From Erysipelotrichales bacterium (GTDB taxonomy: Bacteria > Bacillota_I > Bacilli_A > RF39 > UBA660): a stretch of 38,520 nucleotides of DNA. The position numbers and the translations under genes were made by a program. Positions 21,832-30,998 of this stretch are shown one piece after another (positions within the stretch are counted from its first letter, which is position 1; every line of letters starts with the position of its first letter). The stretch spans positions 133,599 to 172,118 of the forward strand of contig JAFLUY010000003.1 in assembly GCA_022508565.1 (NCBI GenBank), in the 5' to 3' direction. Under the pieces are notes generated by a model. The model was not told where the DNA came from, ran no database searches, and worked only from the letters and a program-made list of their open reading frames with translations.

Positions 21832-23733
21832 ATGTTAATCTTAAAAAACATAAGCAAGCAGTATGAAGGAAGTAAAACTATAGTATTAAATAATATTAAC
21901 TTAAAATTTGAAAATCATGGACTTATATGTATACTCGGTCCCTCTGGATGTGGTAAATCAACTCTTTTAAATTTAATTGGAGGACTAGACTACCCAACAG
22001 AAGGAGATATATTAGTTGATGATGCTATCTTAGGTTCTTTAAATAAAAAAGACTTAGATTATTATCATAATAAATATGTTGGTTTTATTTATCAAAATTA
22101 CAATTTAATTAATTATTTAAATGTTGTTGATAATATTGAACTTATCAACAAAAATAAAAGAATAGATGAACTTTTAGATTATCTACATATTAAGGATAAA
22201 AAACATCAAAAGGTAAATAATCTAAGTGGAGGAGAAAAGCAAAGAGTTGCAATAGCAAGATGTTTATCAAATGATCCGAGTGTTCTTCTGTGTGATGAAC
22301 CAACAGGTGCACTAGATATTAAAACAAGTAATGAGATAATGGAGTTGCTTAAAAACATCTCCAAAAAGAAATTGGTAATTGTTGTAACTCATAATGAAGA
22401 ATTAGCATTACAATATGCGGATAGAATAATTCGCTTAGAAGATGGATGTGTTATAAGTGATTCAAAAAAGATTATCAAAAATGTTATAAATAAATATAAT
22501 TATTCAAAAGTAAAGGTATCAAGAAGAAAAATATTTAACATAATAAAGAAAAACATTATAAGTAAATACAAAAGAAATATTTTATCAGTTGCTGCCTTTA
22601 GTGTTGGTCTTATTTCACTTTCTTTAGTTTTGGGTATTTCAAGCGGATTTAATAAAGCCTTAGAAAAAGAAGAAAAGGATTCTTTGAGTAAATATCCGAT
22701 ATATATTTCAAAAACTAGTACAAATCTTGATAATAGTTTAGAAGAGATATTTGATTTTAAGAAAGAAACTGATGATAACTACATTTATGCAAAAAGTGAA
22801 ACACATGAAAACGAAATAACTGAAGAATATATTAATGAATTAAACTCTATTAAGGAAAATACAAATTATATCGTTAAGGCCTATTTAATAAACAATGCTC
22901 TTATTAATGTCGTAAATAAAAAGATCGATGACTTAAATATAATTGCTGGTTCGAATCTAAGCAAAGAAAACGAATTATTATTAGTAGTTAATAATAATAG
23001 AATAAATACAGAAATATTAAAAAGTATTAATCTAAAAAAAGAGAAATACTCTTACGATGAATTAGTTGGTTATGAATTTAAATTAAAAAAGAAAACTTAT
23101 AAAATAGTTGGAATAGCTTCAACTAGCGAAGATTCGTATCTATATGACCTTACAGGTTTATTGAGTATATCAGATTATTTTGATAAAGAGATTCCTTCTG
23201 CTTTTTTTCTGTATCCAAAAGATTATGAAAATAAACAAATAATATTAAAACATTTAGATAAATATAAAGATATAGAATATACTGATTATTCAACTACAAT
23301 TAAAAAACTTTCTACAACAATTGTTGATGCAGTTAGTATGGTTTTACTTTGTTTTAGTATGATTGCTTTACTAGTTTCAACAATAATGATTGGAATTATT
23401 TCTTATATTTCTGTTTTAGAAAGAATAAAAGAAATCGGTTTATTTAAATCATTGGGTTTATCAAATAGATATATTAAATATATTTTTGTTGGAGAAAATA
23501 TAGCTCTAGGATATATTTCAAGTTTAGTTAGTTATTCAGTAATTAAACTATTAAGTATTCCAATTAATAATCTTCTTCAAAATCTAACAGGTATGAGTAA
23601 TATATTGCTAATAGATTCGAATCTTTTATTCATTATATTAATTGTTAGTATTTCTTTAAATATAATAGGTTCATATTTTCCAATAAGAAAGACAAAAAAA
23701 TTAAAAATAATTGATTGTATGAAATATGAATAA
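21832..23733 (+). CDS. ABC transporter, ATPase fused to FtsX-type permease (MacB-like)
   Basis: One 633-residue chain joins an ATP-binding domain (residues 1 to about 230) with an FtsX/MacB-type permease. ATPase motifs: Walker A GPSGCGKS (36-43), signature LSGGE (131-135), Walker B LLCDEPTGALD (Asp155, Glu156) and a switch His in THNEE. The permease has one membrane helix near residue 265, a large extracytoplasmic domain of about 200 residues, and three more helices at the end (from about 490), with the motif ERIKEIGLFKSLG. Such MacB-like proteins export peptides or lipoproteins, or act in mechanotransmission, instead of transporting small substrates. The ATG at 21832 follows AAAGGAG; an in-frame GTG at 21790 lies upstream of the promoter. 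No partner gene is adjacent. Confidence 0.9.
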   Translation: MLILKNISKQYEGSKTIVLNNINLKFENHGLICILGPSGCGKSTLLNLIGGLDYPTEGDILVDDAILGSLNKKDLDYYHNKYVGFIYQNYNLINYLNVVDNIELINKNKRIDELLDYLHIKDKKHQKVNNLSGGEKQRVAIARCLSNDPSVLLCDEPTGALDIKTSNEIMELLKNISKKKLVIVVTHNEELALQYADRIIRLEDGCVISDSKKIIKNVINKYNYSKVKVSRRKIFNIIKKNIISKYKRNILSVAAFSVGLISLSLVLGISSGFNKALEKEEKDSLSKYPIYISKTSTNLDNSLEEIFDFKKETDDNYIYAKSETHENEITEEYINELNSIKENTNYIVKAYLINNALINVVNKKIDDLNIIAGSNLSKENELLLVVNNNRINTEILKSINLKKEKYSYDELVGYEFKLKKKTYKIVGIASTSEDSYLYDLTGLLSISDYFDKEIPSAFFLYPKDYENKQIILKHLDKYKDIEYTDYSTTIKKLSTTIVDAVSMVLLCFSMIALLVSTIMIGIISYISVLERIKEIGLFKSLGLSNRYIKYIFVGENIALGYISSLVSYSVIKLLSIPINNLLQNLTGMSNILLIDSNLLFIILIVSISLNIIGSYFPIRKTKKLKIIDCMKYE

Positions 23734-23739
23734 TATAAT
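23711..23739 (+). promoter_or_regulatory. Promoter of dusB within the end of the ABC gene
   Basis: TTGATT, 17 bases, TATAAT. The -35 box lies in the last codons of the ABC gene. Confidence 0.6.
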
Positions 23740-23773
23740 ATCTTTAGTGATTGAGAAATTCTAGGTGATTAAT

Positions 23774-24760
23774 ATGGAATGGAAAATTGGTAATATTAAT
23801 ATAAAAAATCAAATTGTTTTAGCTCCGATGGCAGGTATTAGCAACACCTCTTATAGGAAAATAATTAAGAAGATGGGTGCTGGACTAATATATGCTGAAA
23901 TGGTTTCAGATAAAGCAATTACTTTTGGAAATGAGAAAACTTTAGAATTATTAAAGATGGACGAAAGTGAAAGACCAATTGCTCAACAAATATTTGGTTC
24001 GGATATTGAATCATTTGTAGCAGCCGCAAAAAAGATAGAAGAAACAATGCATCCAGATATTATTGATATTAACATGGGGTGCCCAGTACCAAAAGTGGCT
24101 GTTCGTGCTCAAGCAGGTGCTTCTCTTTTAAAAAATCCTGAAAAAATTGAGGAAATTGTTAGGTCAGTAGTGCAAGCAGTTAACACACCTGTAACTGTAA
24201 AAATTAGAAGTGGTTGGGATGAAAAATCTATAAATGCAGTACAAGTAGCAAAATGTATTGAAAGAGCAGGAGCAAGCGCTATAACAGTTCATGCTAGAAC
24301 TCGTTCACAAGGTTACTCCGGAACATCTGATTGGAATATTATTAAACAAGTTAAGGAAAGCGTTAACATTCCTGTTATTGGTAATGGGGATGTGACATCT
24401 TGCTATAAAGCAAAAGAGATGTTAGATCAAACTGGCTGTGATGCTGTTATGATAGGTAGAGGTGTTTTAGGTAATCCGTGGCTCATAAAAGAATGTGTAG
24501 AATATTTGAATGATGGCAAAACTCCAGAAAGTGTTTCGATAGAAGAAAGAATAGAAATGTTAAAACATCATTTTGAACTTTTGGTCCAAGATAAAAATGA
24601 GAAGGTTGCATTACTTCAAATTCGCACTCATGCGCTATGGTACATAAAAGGTTTAAAAAACAGTTCAATAGTAAAAAATAAAATATGTCAGTCAAAATCA
24701 AAAGAAGAATTATTTAATATCTTAAATGACTATGTAGAAGAATTAAAAAAAGGTGAGTAA
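23774..24760 (+). CDS. dusB: tRNA-dihydrouridine synthase (DusB family)
   Basis: FMN-dependent reduction of uridine to dihydrouridine in the D loop of tRNAs. The TIM-barrel motifs are clear: LAPMAGISNTSYR, NMGCPVPK with the catalytic Cys, VTVKIRSGWD, ITVHARTRSQGYSG, IGNGDV and MIGRGVLGNPW. The length of 328 residues is normal. Near the active site the usual V-V-K-N-G-A-G reads AVRAQAGA, a modest variant. The ATG at 23774 follows CTAGGTGAT; an in-frame GTG at 23765 is part of that site. A shared terminator separates it from the converging peptidase gene. Confidence 0.95.
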   Translation: MEWKIGNINIKNQIVLAPMAGISNTSYRKIIKKMGAGLIYAEMVSDKAITFGNEKTLELLKMDESERPIAQQIFGSDIESFVAAAKKIEETMHPDIIDINMGCPVPKVAVRAQAGASLLKNPEKIEEIVRSVVQAVNTPVTVKIRSGWDEKSINAVQVAKCIERAGASAITVHARTRSQGYSGTSDWNIIKQVKESVNIPVIGNGDVTSCYKAKEMLDQTGCDAVMIGRGVLGNPWLIKECVEYLNDGKTPESVSIEERIEMLKHHFELLVQDKNEKVALLQIRTHALWYIKGLKNSSIVKNKICQSKSKEELFNILNDYVEELKKGE

Positions 24761-24783
24761 TTTATTTTATGCTCACCTTTTTT
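24745..24783. terminator. Bidirectional terminator between dusB and the peptidase gene
   Basis: Twelve-pair stem AAAAAAGGTGAG / CTCACCTTTTTT. It contains the stop codons of both converging genes. Confidence 0.9.
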
Positions 24784-25820
24784 ATGTCTGCATTTATTTT
24801 TTTAACAAAATCTTTTCCATGTTGATTTAAATATATTTGTCTTTTTTCTAACTCACCAATATAATTTGAAAAAGCCGGTAATGAAAGAAATTCAATTAAA
24901 CTACATAGGAAGAGTTCGGGATCTCTATTATTCAAGTAGTAAAATTCAACTGCCGCGATAAAAGGAATTGAGTACATTAATTTTTCATTTGTAGTAATAT
25001 TAAATGCTTTATTTGCTTCCTCTAAAGATATTTTATTTGCAACCGCAAGCCCTTCAATTGGATTTGTAGAAAAATCTTGTAAGTACTCTCTTGATAATAA
25101 ATTTGTTTCCATCATCAAGTACTGACAAAAATGATTAATCGTATTCCATAAATAAATTCGATATAATTTAACATCCTCAGTAAGTTCATAATGTTTTTCT
25201 ATATAATCACATGCAATAAGTTCCATAAGTAGGGGAAATAATTCTCCAAATGGATAAACAAATAAATCTTCAAGATGTGGATTGATTAGATCACTTATTG
25301 CATGTCCATATTCATGGACTATATTCATAAAATCCTCAATCGTATTTTGAGACTTAACATTGATATAAGAATATTTAAAATAAGGTAAGAAGAATGAATC
25401 AGATCTTATATCACTTAATTTAAAATTATTCTTTCTATCTTTAAAAGCATGATTAAATTTTGATTTTATTATTGGTGGCATACTATTATAAAAGTCATGA
25501 ACAAAACTTAGAAGTATTGAAGGAGTTAATTTATAAACAGTTAATTTAGGTAGTTTTTCTATAGATACTTTATATTCTGAAAAATCACTTATATATTGTA
25601 AATATTCTCTTTTGTTATAAAGTGCAGTAACGTTATCTTTCAACTGTTTTTTTTCGTCATGGTGTTTTTGAAAATTAATAGCCTCGCCTTCAGAATTTAA
25701 CAAATATTCTAAAGGCCATATATCGAATAGCAAACTTTTATCACCAGTACGATTATACTCAGCAATTACAGTGTCGTATTGCTGTTTTATAAGATTTTTG
25801 TTCCAATTTTTATATGCCAT
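24762..25820 (-). CDS. M3-like zinc metallopeptidase (oligoendopeptidase F relative), short
   Basis: Shows the gluzincin motif HEYGH (in IVHEYGHAISD, about residues 169-173; two His ligands and the catalytic Glu) with a downstream Glu in MELIACDYIEKH as the likely third zinc ligand. The helical C-terminal region (SLPAFSNYIGELEKRQ) fits the M3 family of oligopeptidases. At 352 residues it is much shorter than PepF (about 600), because the usual N-terminal helical lid is missing or reduced. There is no signal peptide, so it is cytoplasmic. Start: ATG after AGAAGG. It is probably a complete gene since promoter, ribosome site and terminator are all present. Confidence 0.8.
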   Translation of the reverse strand: MAYKNWNKNLIKQQYDTVIAEYNRTGDKSLLFDIWPLEYLLNSEGEAINFQKHHDEKKQLKDNVTALYNKREYLQYISDFSEYKVSIEKLPKLTVYKLTPSILLSFVHDFYNSMPPIIKSKFNHAFKDRKNNFKLSDIRSDSFFLPYFKYSYINVKSQNTIEDFMNIVHEYGHAISDLINPHLEDLFVYPFGELFPLLMELIACDYIEKHYELTEDVKLYRIYLWNTINHFCQYLMMETNLLSREYLQDFSTNPIEGLAVANKISLEEANKAFNITTNEKLMYSIPFIAAVEFYYLNNRDPELFLCSLIEFLSLPAFSNYIGELEKRQIYLNQHGKDFVKKINADIKKVSIK

Positions 25821-25841
25821 ATATTCGCCTTCTGACTGAGA

Positions 25842-25869
25842 AATATAATAACATAATTAAGTGTTACAA
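25842..25869 (-). promoter_or_regulatory. Promoter of the M3-like peptidase gene
   Basis: Minus strand: TTGTAA, 16 bases, TATATT. Confidence 0.55.
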
Positions 25870-25906
25870 TTCAATACAAATTTTTTCTTTTAAAATCCAA
25901 TTTTTG

Positions 25907-25915
25907 TGGTAAAAT
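25907..25915 (+). promoter_or_regulatory. Extended -10 promoter of uvrA
   Basis: TGG TAAAAT, 24 bases before the uvrA start. No clear -35 box, and no LexA-type operator recognised. Confidence 0.5.
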
Positions 25916-25939
25916 ATTAAAGAAATTTGGTGATGAAGT

Positions 25940-28759
25940 ATGGATAAAATAGTAATAAAAGGAGCAAGGGAAAATAACTTAAAAAATATTTCTTTAGAAC
26001 TTCCTAAAAATAAACTTATTGTTATGACAGGTTTATCTGGTTCTGGTAAAAGTAGTTTAGCATTTGATACAATTTATGCTGAAGGTCAAAGAAGATATGT
26101 TGAGAGTCTATCTGCTTATGCTAGACAATTTTTAGGTGGGGAATCAAAACCAGATGTTGATTCAATAGAAGGTTTATCACCAAGTATTTCCATTGATCAA
26201 AAAACAACAAACAATAATCCACGTTCGACAGTAGGAACTGTTACAGAAATATATGATTATTTAAGACTTTTATTTGCACGTATTGGTACTCCTTGCTGCC
26301 CAAATCATCATGAACCTATAACAAGTCAAAGTATCGAAGAAATGACTAATCGAATCATGGCTTTGGAAGAGGGAAGTAAATTAGAGGTTTTAGCTCCAGT
26401 AGTTCACGGAGAAAAAGGGACACATAAAGATTTATTTGATAAACTAAGAAAAGATGGATTTTCAAGAGTTCGAGTAAATGGTGAAGTTCAAGATTTAGCT
26501 GGAGAAATAATCCTAGAAAAAAATAAAAAAGATAATATAGAAGTAGTAGTTGATAGAATAGTATTACATCCAGAAGAAAGAAGTCGTTTATTTGAAGCAA
26601 TTGAAACATCAACTAAAATGGCAGAAGGAAAAGTTCTAATTAACGTTATTGGAGATAAAGAAATATTAATGAGTGAAAATTATGCATGTCCTAAATGTGA
26701 TTTTTCTCTTCCCGAATTAGAACCACGTATATTTTCATTTAACGCCCCATATGGTGCCTGCCCAATGTGTAAGGGATTAGGTATAACAAAACATATTTCG
26801 TTAGATTTATTAATGCCAGATAAAAGTAAATCTATACTTGATGGAGGAATTAAAACTTTAACAATAGATGATAATATAGAAACTAATAGATTATTTACTA
26901 TATCAAAAAAATTGAATATTGATTTAACTAAACCATTAAGTGAACTAGAAAGCGAAAAATTAGATATTCTTTTATATGGAACAGATGAAGAATTTAATTT
27001 TGAGTATACCTCTAAAAATGGTAATAAAAGATATACAACTGAAACTTATGAAGGAATTGTTACTAATCTTGAAAGACGTTATATCGAGACAGCTTCTGGT
27101 TGGATAAGAGATTGGATAGATGGATATATGGTTGAAAATGAGTGTCCATTATGTAAAGGTTCTCGTCTTCAAAATAATATCTTAAATGTCCTTGTTGGAA
27201 ATAAAAATATATGGGAAGTAACTAAGATGTCTATAAAAGATTTACGTACTTTCTTCAGTAATTTAAAATTAACAAAAACTCAAGCAGAAATAAGCACATT
27301 GCTTATTAAAGAAATAGAATCACGCTTAGAATTTTTAGATAATGTTGGTTTATCTTATTTAACTTTAGCTCGTTCTGCTGGAACTCTATCAGGAGGGGAA
27401 GCACAACGTATAAGACTGGCAACACAAATCGGTTCACAATTAACTGGAGTTTTATATGTTTTAGATGAGCCAAGTATTGGTCTACACCAAAAAGATAATG
27501 ATCGACTTATAAATAGTTTAAAAAATATGCGTGATTTAGGAAATACATTAATTGTTGTTGAACATGATGAAGATACAATGAGAGAGGCCGACTTCTTAGT
27601 TGATATTGGTCCAGTTGCTGGATCAGGTGGAGGATATGTAGTTGCTGCCGGAACTCCAGAAGAGGTTATGAAATGTAAGGATTCAATCACGGGTGATTAT
27701 CTTACTGGAAGAAAGAAAATAGATGTTCCTAAAAAAAGAAGAAAAGGTAATGGAGAATTCATTACAATAAAAGGCGCAAAAGAAAATAACCTTAAAAATC
27801 TTAATGTTAAATTCCCACTAGGATTATTTACTTGTGTAACTGGAGTATCTGGTTCTGGTAAATCATCATTAGTTAATGAAATATTATATAAAGCATTACA
27901 AATCTCAGTTTATGATTCAAAAGTTAATATTGGAAAACATAAGAGTATTGAAGGACTTGAATATGTAGATAAAGTTGTTCAAATTAGCCAAGATCCAATT
28001 GGAAGAACACCAAGAAGTAACCCGGCAACATATACAGGAGTGTTTGATGACATAAGAAATGTTTTTGCTGAAATGAAAGAGTCAAAAATAAGAGGATACG
28101 ATAAATCAAGATTCTCATTTAATGTTAAAGGTGGAAGATGTGAAGCGTGCTGGGGAGATGGTGTTAAGAAAATTGAGATGCATTTCTTGCCAGATGTTTA
28201 TGTTCCATGTGATGTTTGTCACGGAACACGTTTCAATTCAGAAACTTTAGATGTTAAATTTAAGGGTAAAAATATTTCTGAGGTATTAGACATGAGAGTA
28301 GAAGAAGCTTATGAATTCTTTTCTTCAGTACCTAAAGTTAAAAACAAATTACAAGTATTAATGGATGTAGGTTTATCTTACATAAAATTAGGTCAAAGCG
28401 CTCCAACGTTATCAGGAGGAGAAGCAGGCCGTGTTAAACTTGCTAAAGAACTTCAAAAGAAACCAACTGGTAAGTCAGTATTTATTCTCGATGAACCAAC
28501 CACTGGTCTTCATACTGATGATATTAAAAAATTATTAATCATTTTACAAAGAATAGTTGATAATGGAGACACTGTTATTGTAATAGAGCACAATTTAGAT
28601 GTCATTAAAGTGGCAGATTATATCATCGATTTAGGGCCTGATGGTGGAGATGGTGGAGGTAAGATTGTTGCTACTGGAACTCCAGAAAGTGTAGCGAAGG
28701 TAAAAGAATCTTATACTGGCCAATATTTGATTAAAATATTAAATGTTAGTAACAAATAA
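25940..28759 (+). CDS. uvrA: Excinuclease ABC subunit A (UvrA)
   Basis: Damage-recognition ATPase of nucleotide excision repair, working as a dimer with UvrB. Two ABC ATPase halves are visible: Walker A GLSGSGKSS near residue 35 and GVSGSGKSS near 640, signatures TLSGGEAQRIRLA and TLSGGEAGRVKLA, and Walker B VLDEPSIGLH and ILDEPTTGLH. Zinc-finger cysteines appear as CPKC...CPMC, CPLC, and CEAC...CDVC. The length of 939 residues is normal. Start: ATG after TTGGTGATG. uvrB is not in this window. The gene ends in a terminator that overlaps its stop codon. Confidence 0.98.
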   Translation: MDKIVIKGARENNLKNISLELPKNKLIVMTGLSGSGKSSLAFDTIYAEGQRRYVESLSAYARQFLGGESKPDVDSIEGLSPSISIDQKTTNNNPRSTVGTVTEIYDYLRLLFARIGTPCCPNHHEPITSQSIEEMTNRIMALEEGSKLEVLAPVVHGEKGTHKDLFDKLRKDGFSRVRVNGEVQDLAGEIILEKNKKDNIEVVVDRIVLHPEERSRLFEAIETSTKMAEGKVLINVIGDKEILMSENYACPKCDFSLPELEPRIFSFNAPYGACPMCKGLGITKHISLDLLMPDKSKSILDGGIKTLTIDDNIETNRLFTISKKLNIDLTKPLSELESEKLDILLYGTDEEFNFEYTSKNGNKRYTTETYEGIVTNLERRYIETASGWIRDWIDGYMVENECPLCKGSRLQNNILNVLVGNKNIWEVTKMSIKDLRTFFSNLKLTKTQAEISTLLIKEIESRLEFLDNVGLSYLTLARSAGTLSGGEAQRIRLATQIGSQLTGVLYVLDEPSIGLHQKDNDRLINSLKNMRDLGNTLIVVEHDEDTMREADFLVDIGPVAGSGGGYVVAAGTPEEVMKCKDSITGDYLTGRKKIDVPKKRRKGNGEFITIKGAKENNLKNLNVKFPLGLFTCVTGVSGSGKSSLVNEILYKALQISVYDSKVNIGKHKSIEGLEYVDKVVQISQDPIGRTPRSNPATYTGVFDDIRNVFAEMKESKIRGYDKSRFSFNVKGGRCEACWGDGVKKIEMHFLPDVYVPCDVCHGTRFNSETLDVKFKGKNISEVLDMRVEEAYEFFSSVPKVKNKLQVLMDVGLSYIKLGQSAPTLSGGEAGRVKLAKELQKKPTGKSVFILDEPTTGLHTDDIKKLLIILQRIVDNGDTVIVIEHNLDVIKVADYIIDLGPDGGDGGGKIVATGTPESVAKVKESYTGQYLIKILNVSNK

Positions 28760-28777
28760 GTTATTAACATTTTTTTT
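28742..28777 (+). terminator. Terminator overlapping the uvrA stop codon
   Basis: Stem AATGTTAGTAAC / GTTATTAACATT, twelve pairs with one G-U, followed by a T run. Confidence 0.9.
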
Positions 28778-28778
28778 A

Positions 28779-28806
28779 TTAACGAGAGTCTAATTGATGA
28801 TATAAT
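28779..28806 (+). promoter_or_regulatory. Promoter of the lipoprotein gene
   Basis: TTAACG, 16 bases, TATAAT with TGA before it. Confidence 0.6.
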
Positions 28807-28834
28807 AATCAATGTTGAAACGAGGGGATTATTA

Positions 28835-29596
28835 ATGAATAGAAGAAATAAAATAATCGCTATACTAGGGATGATATCTACTTTGTCTTTAAATGGGTGC
28901 TCAAAAATGGAAATACCAACAGGTGAATTTACTACAATCGATGAAGATAAAAATGAAGATACAGTAACTAGTGATAAAGAAATAGAAATAGAAGTAGAAA
29001 AAGAAGAACTTAAATCAATATTAAAAGAATATATGGTAGATAATAATGTGGAAAATCCAGTTTATGTTTTGAGTGTTGATAGTCCATTATCAGAAAATTT
29101 TAAGTCATACGCGTTTGTTAAAGAGATGGAATATAGTACCAATTCTGAAGAACATTCAGAAGATTCTCCATTATTTGATGACATAGCTGAAGTGGTTCGT
29201 TTATCACATTTAGAAAATCAAGAAGAAGTTTTAAAAGGAGTTTGTAATTTTACCCTAATTAAATATCAATCTCTAACTTCTGAAGAAGCTGTCTATGGAG
29301 AAGAAATTTATAACATTACATATGATAGTGATGGTGAAGAAAAGAAAGTGGAATTAAAAGAACAACGATTTGGTGATTCAGAAGAAAATATGTATTTTTA
29401 CGCTTTAACCACTACAACTGAAGAAGGAGTTCGTTACGATTGGTCATTCATTGATAATGAAGAAAACGGATATTTCTCTAACTATTCAGTACCATTTGAA
29501 TTAAAAAAATATTCATACGATGATATAATGAATGAATTTATTGAATATAAAGATGAAGAAAAAGGAGCAACTTTAGGGTTAACTCCACAAAACTAA
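28835..29596 (+). CDS. Putative lipoprotein, acidic, hypothetical
   Basis: 253 residues. The N-terminus has a basic start (MNRRNK), a hydrophobic stretch and the lipobox LNGC at about residues 19-22, so Cys22 should be lipidated and the protein held on the outer face of the membrane. The mature part begins with a very acidic linker (residues 34-60) and then a beta-rich domain (YVLSVDSPLSENFKSYAFV, and ENMYFYALTTTTEEG) of no family I recognise. Start: ATG after GAGGGG. The downstream gene is lgt, the enzyme that would lipidate it, but each has its own promoter and terminator. Confidence 0.88.
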   Translation: MNRRNKIIAILGMISTLSLNGCSKMEIPTGEFTTIDEDKNEDTVTSDKEIEIEVEKEELKSILKEYMVDNNVENPVYVLSVDSPLSENFKSYAFVKEMEYSTNSEEHSEDSPLFDDIAEVVRLSHLENQEEVLKGVCNFTLIKYQSLTSEEAVYGEEIYNITYDSDGEEKKVELKEQRFGDSEENMYFYALTTTTEEGVRYDWSFIDNEENGYFSNYSVPFELKKYSYDDIMNEFIEYKDEEKGATLGLTPQN

Positions 29597-29605
29597 TATA
29601 GGAAG

Positions 29606-29631
29606 AGAGTGAAGAACATTCACTCTTTTTT
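29606..29631 (+). terminator. Terminator after the lipoprotein gene
   Basis: Stem AGAGTGAA / TTCACTCT with a five-base loop, followed by five T. Confidence 0.88.
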
Positions 29632-29657
29632 GTATCAATAAAATATATGATTCTTTG

Positions 29658-29686
29658 TTGATATAAATAGGAGTTTTTATTATAAT
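29658..29686 (+). promoter_or_regulatory. Promoter of lgt
   Basis: TTGATA, 17 bases, TATAAT. Confidence 0.75.
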
Positions 29687-29707
29687 AAATAATAGGAGTG
29701 TGATAAT

Positions 29708-30523
29708 ATGAATCCAGTACTTATCGATTTAAATATTATTCAAATAAGATGGTATTCAGTATTAGTTTTAGCGGCTTGTTTTGTCGTTTTATATTTAACA
29801 CAAAATGAAGCTGAAAAGTTTGGAGTACAAAGAACATTTATATTTAATATGCTTTTTTGGGCGTTAATATTTGGAATAATTGGAGCAAGACTTTATTATG
29901 TATTATTTAATCTAGAAATATATTTAAAAGATCCAGTTGAAATATTAAAAGTCTGGAATGGTGGCTTAGCTATTCATGGTGGTTTAATATTTGGACTAAT
30001 AACAATAGTTTTATATTGTAAAAAATATAAAGTTCGTTTAGTAAGAATGCTTGATTTCTTAGTTGTACCCTTACTTTTAGGACAAGCGATAGGTAGATGG
30101 GGGAATTTCTTTAATCAAGAAGCACATGGCGCTGCAACAACAGCAGCATACTTACAAAGATTATTTATTCCAGATTTTATTATCAAAGGAATGACTATTG
30201 ACGGGGTTGTATATACACCATCGTTCCTTTATGAATCGATAGTTTGTTTAATTGCTTTTATTGTATTACTGTTCGTAAGAAGAGGAAAATATACTAAAGT
30301 TGGAACACCAACAGCAGCCTACCTTATTATATATGGTGTATTAAGATTTTTTATTGAAACATCAAGAACAGATGCTTTAATGATTGGCGGCTTTAAAATA
30401 GCCCAAATTGTTTCAGTAATCATGATTATATTCGGACTTGGTATGATTATGTTAATAACTAAAAAAGGTAAATTTGAAGACCGATATAACGATAAAGACA
30501 ATGATTTAAATATTAGGTTTTAA
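29708..30523 (+). CDS. lgt: Prolipoprotein diacylglyceryl transferase (Lgt)
   Basis: Membrane enzyme that transfers diacylglycerol from phosphatidylglycerol to the lipobox Cys, the first step of lipoprotein maturation. Diagnostic motifs: GIIGARLYYVLF, NGGLAIHGGLI with the essential His, the signature GQAIGRWGNFFNQEAHG, and YESI. Seven hydrophobic segments and 271 residues are normal. Start: ATG after AATAGGAG. The charged tail (KFEDRYNDKDND) is cytosolic. The small unknown gene downstream is probably cotranscribed, as no terminator separates them. Confidence 0.96.
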   Translation: MNPVLIDLNIIQIRWYSVLVLAACFVVLYLTQNEAEKFGVQRTFIFNMLFWALIFGIIGARLYYVLFNLEIYLKDPVEILKVWNGGLAIHGGLIFGLITIVLYCKKYKVRLVRMLDFLVVPLLLGQAIGRWGNFFNQEAHGAATTAAYLQRLFIPDFIIKGMTIDGVVYTPSFLYESIVCLIAFIVLLFVRRGKYTKVGTPTAAYLIIYGVLRFFIETSRTDALMIGGFKIAQIVSVIMIIFGLGMIMLITKKGKFEDRYNDKDNDLNIRF

Positions 30524-30577
30524 TCGTTTTTCTTGAATAATATAAATATAAATGGTAAAATTAACATAGGTGATGAT

Positions 30578-30913
30578 ATGGAACAACTAGATAAGAAATT
30601 AAATCAAATGAGTGTATTAGAAAAAGCAGATAAACTTGCTTCTTTAATTGCAAAAGCAGACTTAGAAACTGACTATGCTATTCAAGTTGCATGGGGAGAC
30701 AGTGCTGCAGCAGCAAAAAATGCCGCAAAAATTGTAATTGAGAATACAAAAACTTTATTTCAATCTAATAGAATAGATCAATTAGATCCTGATGTAAGAG
30801 CTAAAACATTTGCAGATTACCATGTAACATTGGATTCATATTTAAAAATGTTTCCAGAATACCAATTAGAAGATGTTATAACTGAAACAGTTGATAAAGC
30901 ACACTCTATTTAG
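30578..30913 (+). CDS. Small hypothetical protein downstream of lgt
   Basis: 111 residues, soluble, helical, with an Ala-rich stretch (WGDSAAAAKNAAKIV). No family is recognised and there is no signal peptide or membrane segment. The ATG at 30578 follows AGGTGAT; an in-frame ATG at 30533 without a ribosome site is unlikely. It shares transcription with lgt, and its last codons run into its own terminator. Confidence 0.75.
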   Translation: MEQLDKKLNQMSVLEKADKLASLIAKADLETDYAIQVAWGDSAAAAKNAAKIVIENTKTLFQSNRIDQLDPDVRAKTFADYHVTLDSYLKMFPEYQLEDVITETVDKAHSI

Positions 30914-30923
30914 AGTGTTTTTT
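30901..30923 (+). terminator. Terminator of the lgt operon
   Basis: Stem ACACTCT / AGAGTGT with a four-base loop, followed by T. The stop codon is inside the loop region. Confidence 0.85.
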
Positions 30924-30998
30924 AATTGCTTTAGTGCAAATGTTGATACTATATTTCGACACCTTTCATAAATTATACTAGAAAGGAATGAATTTAAA

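Noticed and set aside
28835-29596. Lipoprotein gene and lgt as one operon
   Set aside because: A strong terminator (29606-29631) and a separate near-consensus promoter (29658-29686) lie between them.
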